Shown here piece after piece: positions 23,614 through 24,374 of a stretch of DNA of 24,374 nt. Position 1 is the stretch's first letter. Each line of letters begins with the position of its first letter. The translations under genes and the position numbers were made by a program. The notes below the pieces were generated by a model, which was not told the DNA's origin, ran no database searches, and saw nothing but the letters and a program-made list of their open reading frames with translations. The stretch is from JBBTQX01 sp964366055 (lineage in GTDB: Bacteria; Patescibacteriota; Minisyncoccia; UBA6257; GWB1-50-10). The stretch spans positions 1 to 24,374 of the forward strand of contig CAYISE010000009.1 of assembly GCA_964366055.1 (NCBI GenBank), in the 5' to 3' direction.

Positions 23614-24171
23614 CTAAAAATCAACCGATGGAGCGTTTTCCGCGCCCGGCCGGGCCTGGAAATACGTGCGGGTCGTGAAACCGAAAATGCCGGCCACGAC
23701 GCTGGAAGGAAATCTCTGAACCATTGCGTTGAAACTTTGGACGAATCCGTTGAAGCGCTGGCGCTCCACGCTCACCCGGTTTTCCGTGCCTTCCAACTGC
23801 GCCATCAAGGTCTGCACCGTATCAACGGACTTCAGCTGGGGATAATTTTCCATTATGACAAGCAACCGGCCGAGCGCCGATTCCACTTGCGTCGCGGCGG
23901 CGGCTTTTTCATCTACGGTTGTCGCTCCGCCGTATTTCGTCCTCGCCTCGGCAATCGCGTCAAAAACCGCCTGTTCCTGCTTCATCGCGCCCTTCACGGA
24001 ATTCACGAGATTCGGAATCAAATCCAGACGCCTTTGATATTGCGTCTCCACTTGAGCCCATTGGCCATTGATGGCTTCTCGACCGTTTATAAAACTATTA
24101 TAAGTTCCGAAGAAATAGATTACGACCAAAAGAACTACCGCGCCGACGATTAACCAGGTCTTGTTTTTCAT
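23614..24171 (-). CDS. lemA: LemA family protein
   Basis: A 185-residue protein with one N-terminal membrane span (residues 5-22). A long helical LemA domain follows: YNSFINGREAINGQWAQVETQYQRRLDLIPNLVNSVKGAMKQEQ, GRLLVIMENYPQLKS, ENRVSVERQRFNGFVQSFNAMVQRFPSSVVAGIFGF. The fold and length are typical and the function is poorly understood. It is the first gene of the leftward run and is paired with the TPM protein. The ATG at 24171 lies 8 nt after a TACAAT -10 box, so its mRNA is probably leaderless. Confidence 0.93.
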   Translation of the reverse strand: MKNKTWLIVGAVVLLVVIYFFGTYNSFINGREAINGQWAQVETQYQRRLDLIPNLVNSVKGAMKQEQAVFDAIAEARTKYGGATTVDEKAAAATQVESALGRLLVIMENYPQLKSVDTVQTLMAQLEGTENRVSVERQRFNGFVQSFNAMVQRFPSSVVAGIFGFTTRTYFQARPGAENAPSVDF

Positions 24172-24179
24172 ACGGGCTA

Positions 24180-24188
24180 ATTGTAGCA
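24180..24188 (-). promoter_or_regulatory. Extended -10 promoter of lemA
   Basis: On the minus strand TGCTACAAT (24188-24180) is an extended -10 element; the region 17 nt further upstream is T-rich without a clear -35. The distance from the -10 to the ATG is 8 nt, nearly the same as for rpmF. Confidence 0.55.
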
Positions 24189-24374
24189 GATAAATTACAA
24201 AAAAGAAAAAGGATAGCGCGTAAGGCCACTACCCTTTTATAAAATTGTCCTTTTTGAGGACCCGAGTATCTTTACGACTTCGCTCGAACCTATTTTATCA
24301 AAAATTCCTGAACTGCGGAAGCCCGCCGCCAGCCGCCGCAAAGCGGCGGCCTGCGCATTTTTATAGGACGGCAA
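24189..24374. other. Non-coding right edge with a strong GC hairpin
   Basis: No credible gene is visible in these 186 nt. GCCGCCGC (24332-24339) and GCGGCGGC (24343-24350) form a perfect 8-bp stem with an AAA loop; on the plus strand a short T-run follows after 6 nt, so it may be a loose terminator for a gene beyond the edge or just a repeat. A weaker hairpin, GTCCT/AGGAC, lies near 24247-24261. Confidence 0.45.

Noticed and set aside
24332..24350. CRISPR or REP-like array at the right edge
   Set aside because: Only one GC palindrome is present, with no regularly spaced repeats.

Overview
This window looks like a chromosomal piece of a Candidate Phyla Radiation (Patescibacteria, probably Parcubacteria-like) bacterium. 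The evidence is compact housekeeping genes with ATGA overlaps, a minimal RpoB and RpoC, a GalT of the DUF4931-like type next to GT2 and GtrA genes, a pilin-like protein carrying a LamG domain, a TraD/VirB4-like ATPase with a small partner, and a reverse transcriptase (RT) and four-helix-bundle protein of the kind common in these genomes. This placement is inferred from gene content only.

Layout. At the left edge a gene on the minus strand begins and leaves the window (42 to 1). Divergent from it, rpmF and nusB read rightward (143-742) from a strong promoter that probably gives a leaderless mRNA. From 743 to about 2510 lies an accessory cassette between the converging tails of nusB and rplK. 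Everything from 2513 to 24171 is on the minus strand, in transcription order: lemA, a TPM-domain protein, tRNA-Ser(GGA), a pilin/LamG protein, a small partner protein, a conjugation-type ATPase, gtrA, a GT2 glycosyltransferase, a broken galT, tpiA, a membrane-anchored unknown, rodA, mltG, rpoB, rpoC, rpsF, ssb, rpsR, a PAP2 phosphatase, secE, nusG and rplK.

How the genes work together. rpoB-rpoC, rpsF-ssb-rpsR and secE-nusG-rplK form one long information-processing run. mltG and rodA are cell-wall genes just upstream. tpiA, galT, GT2 and gtrA are central-carbon and envelope-sugar genes. The ATPase, its partner and the pilin/LamG protein suggest a surface or DNA-translocation apparatus.

The candidate undescribed system is the cassette at 743-2510. 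A diversity-generating-retroelement (DGR)-type RT on the minus strand and an Avd-like four-helix-bundle ORF on the plus strand are transcribed away from each other across a 94-base gap containing a run of 11 C. Each is followed, on its own strand, by a homologous structured element of about 145 nt (884-743 on minus; 2321-2467 on plus). The two elements share short sequence blocks, while the bases in their stems differ in compensating ways, the signature of a conserved RNA fold. They are also inverted relative to each other and bound the cassette. No template/variable repeat pair is visible, so this may be an orphan or non-canonical retroelement.

A second theme is a short repeat with core CCCGTTAGA. 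It appears in a 55-nt leader copied between the left-edge gene and the rpoB-rpoC junction, and in a 19-bp perfect inverted repeat that buries the ssb start codon.
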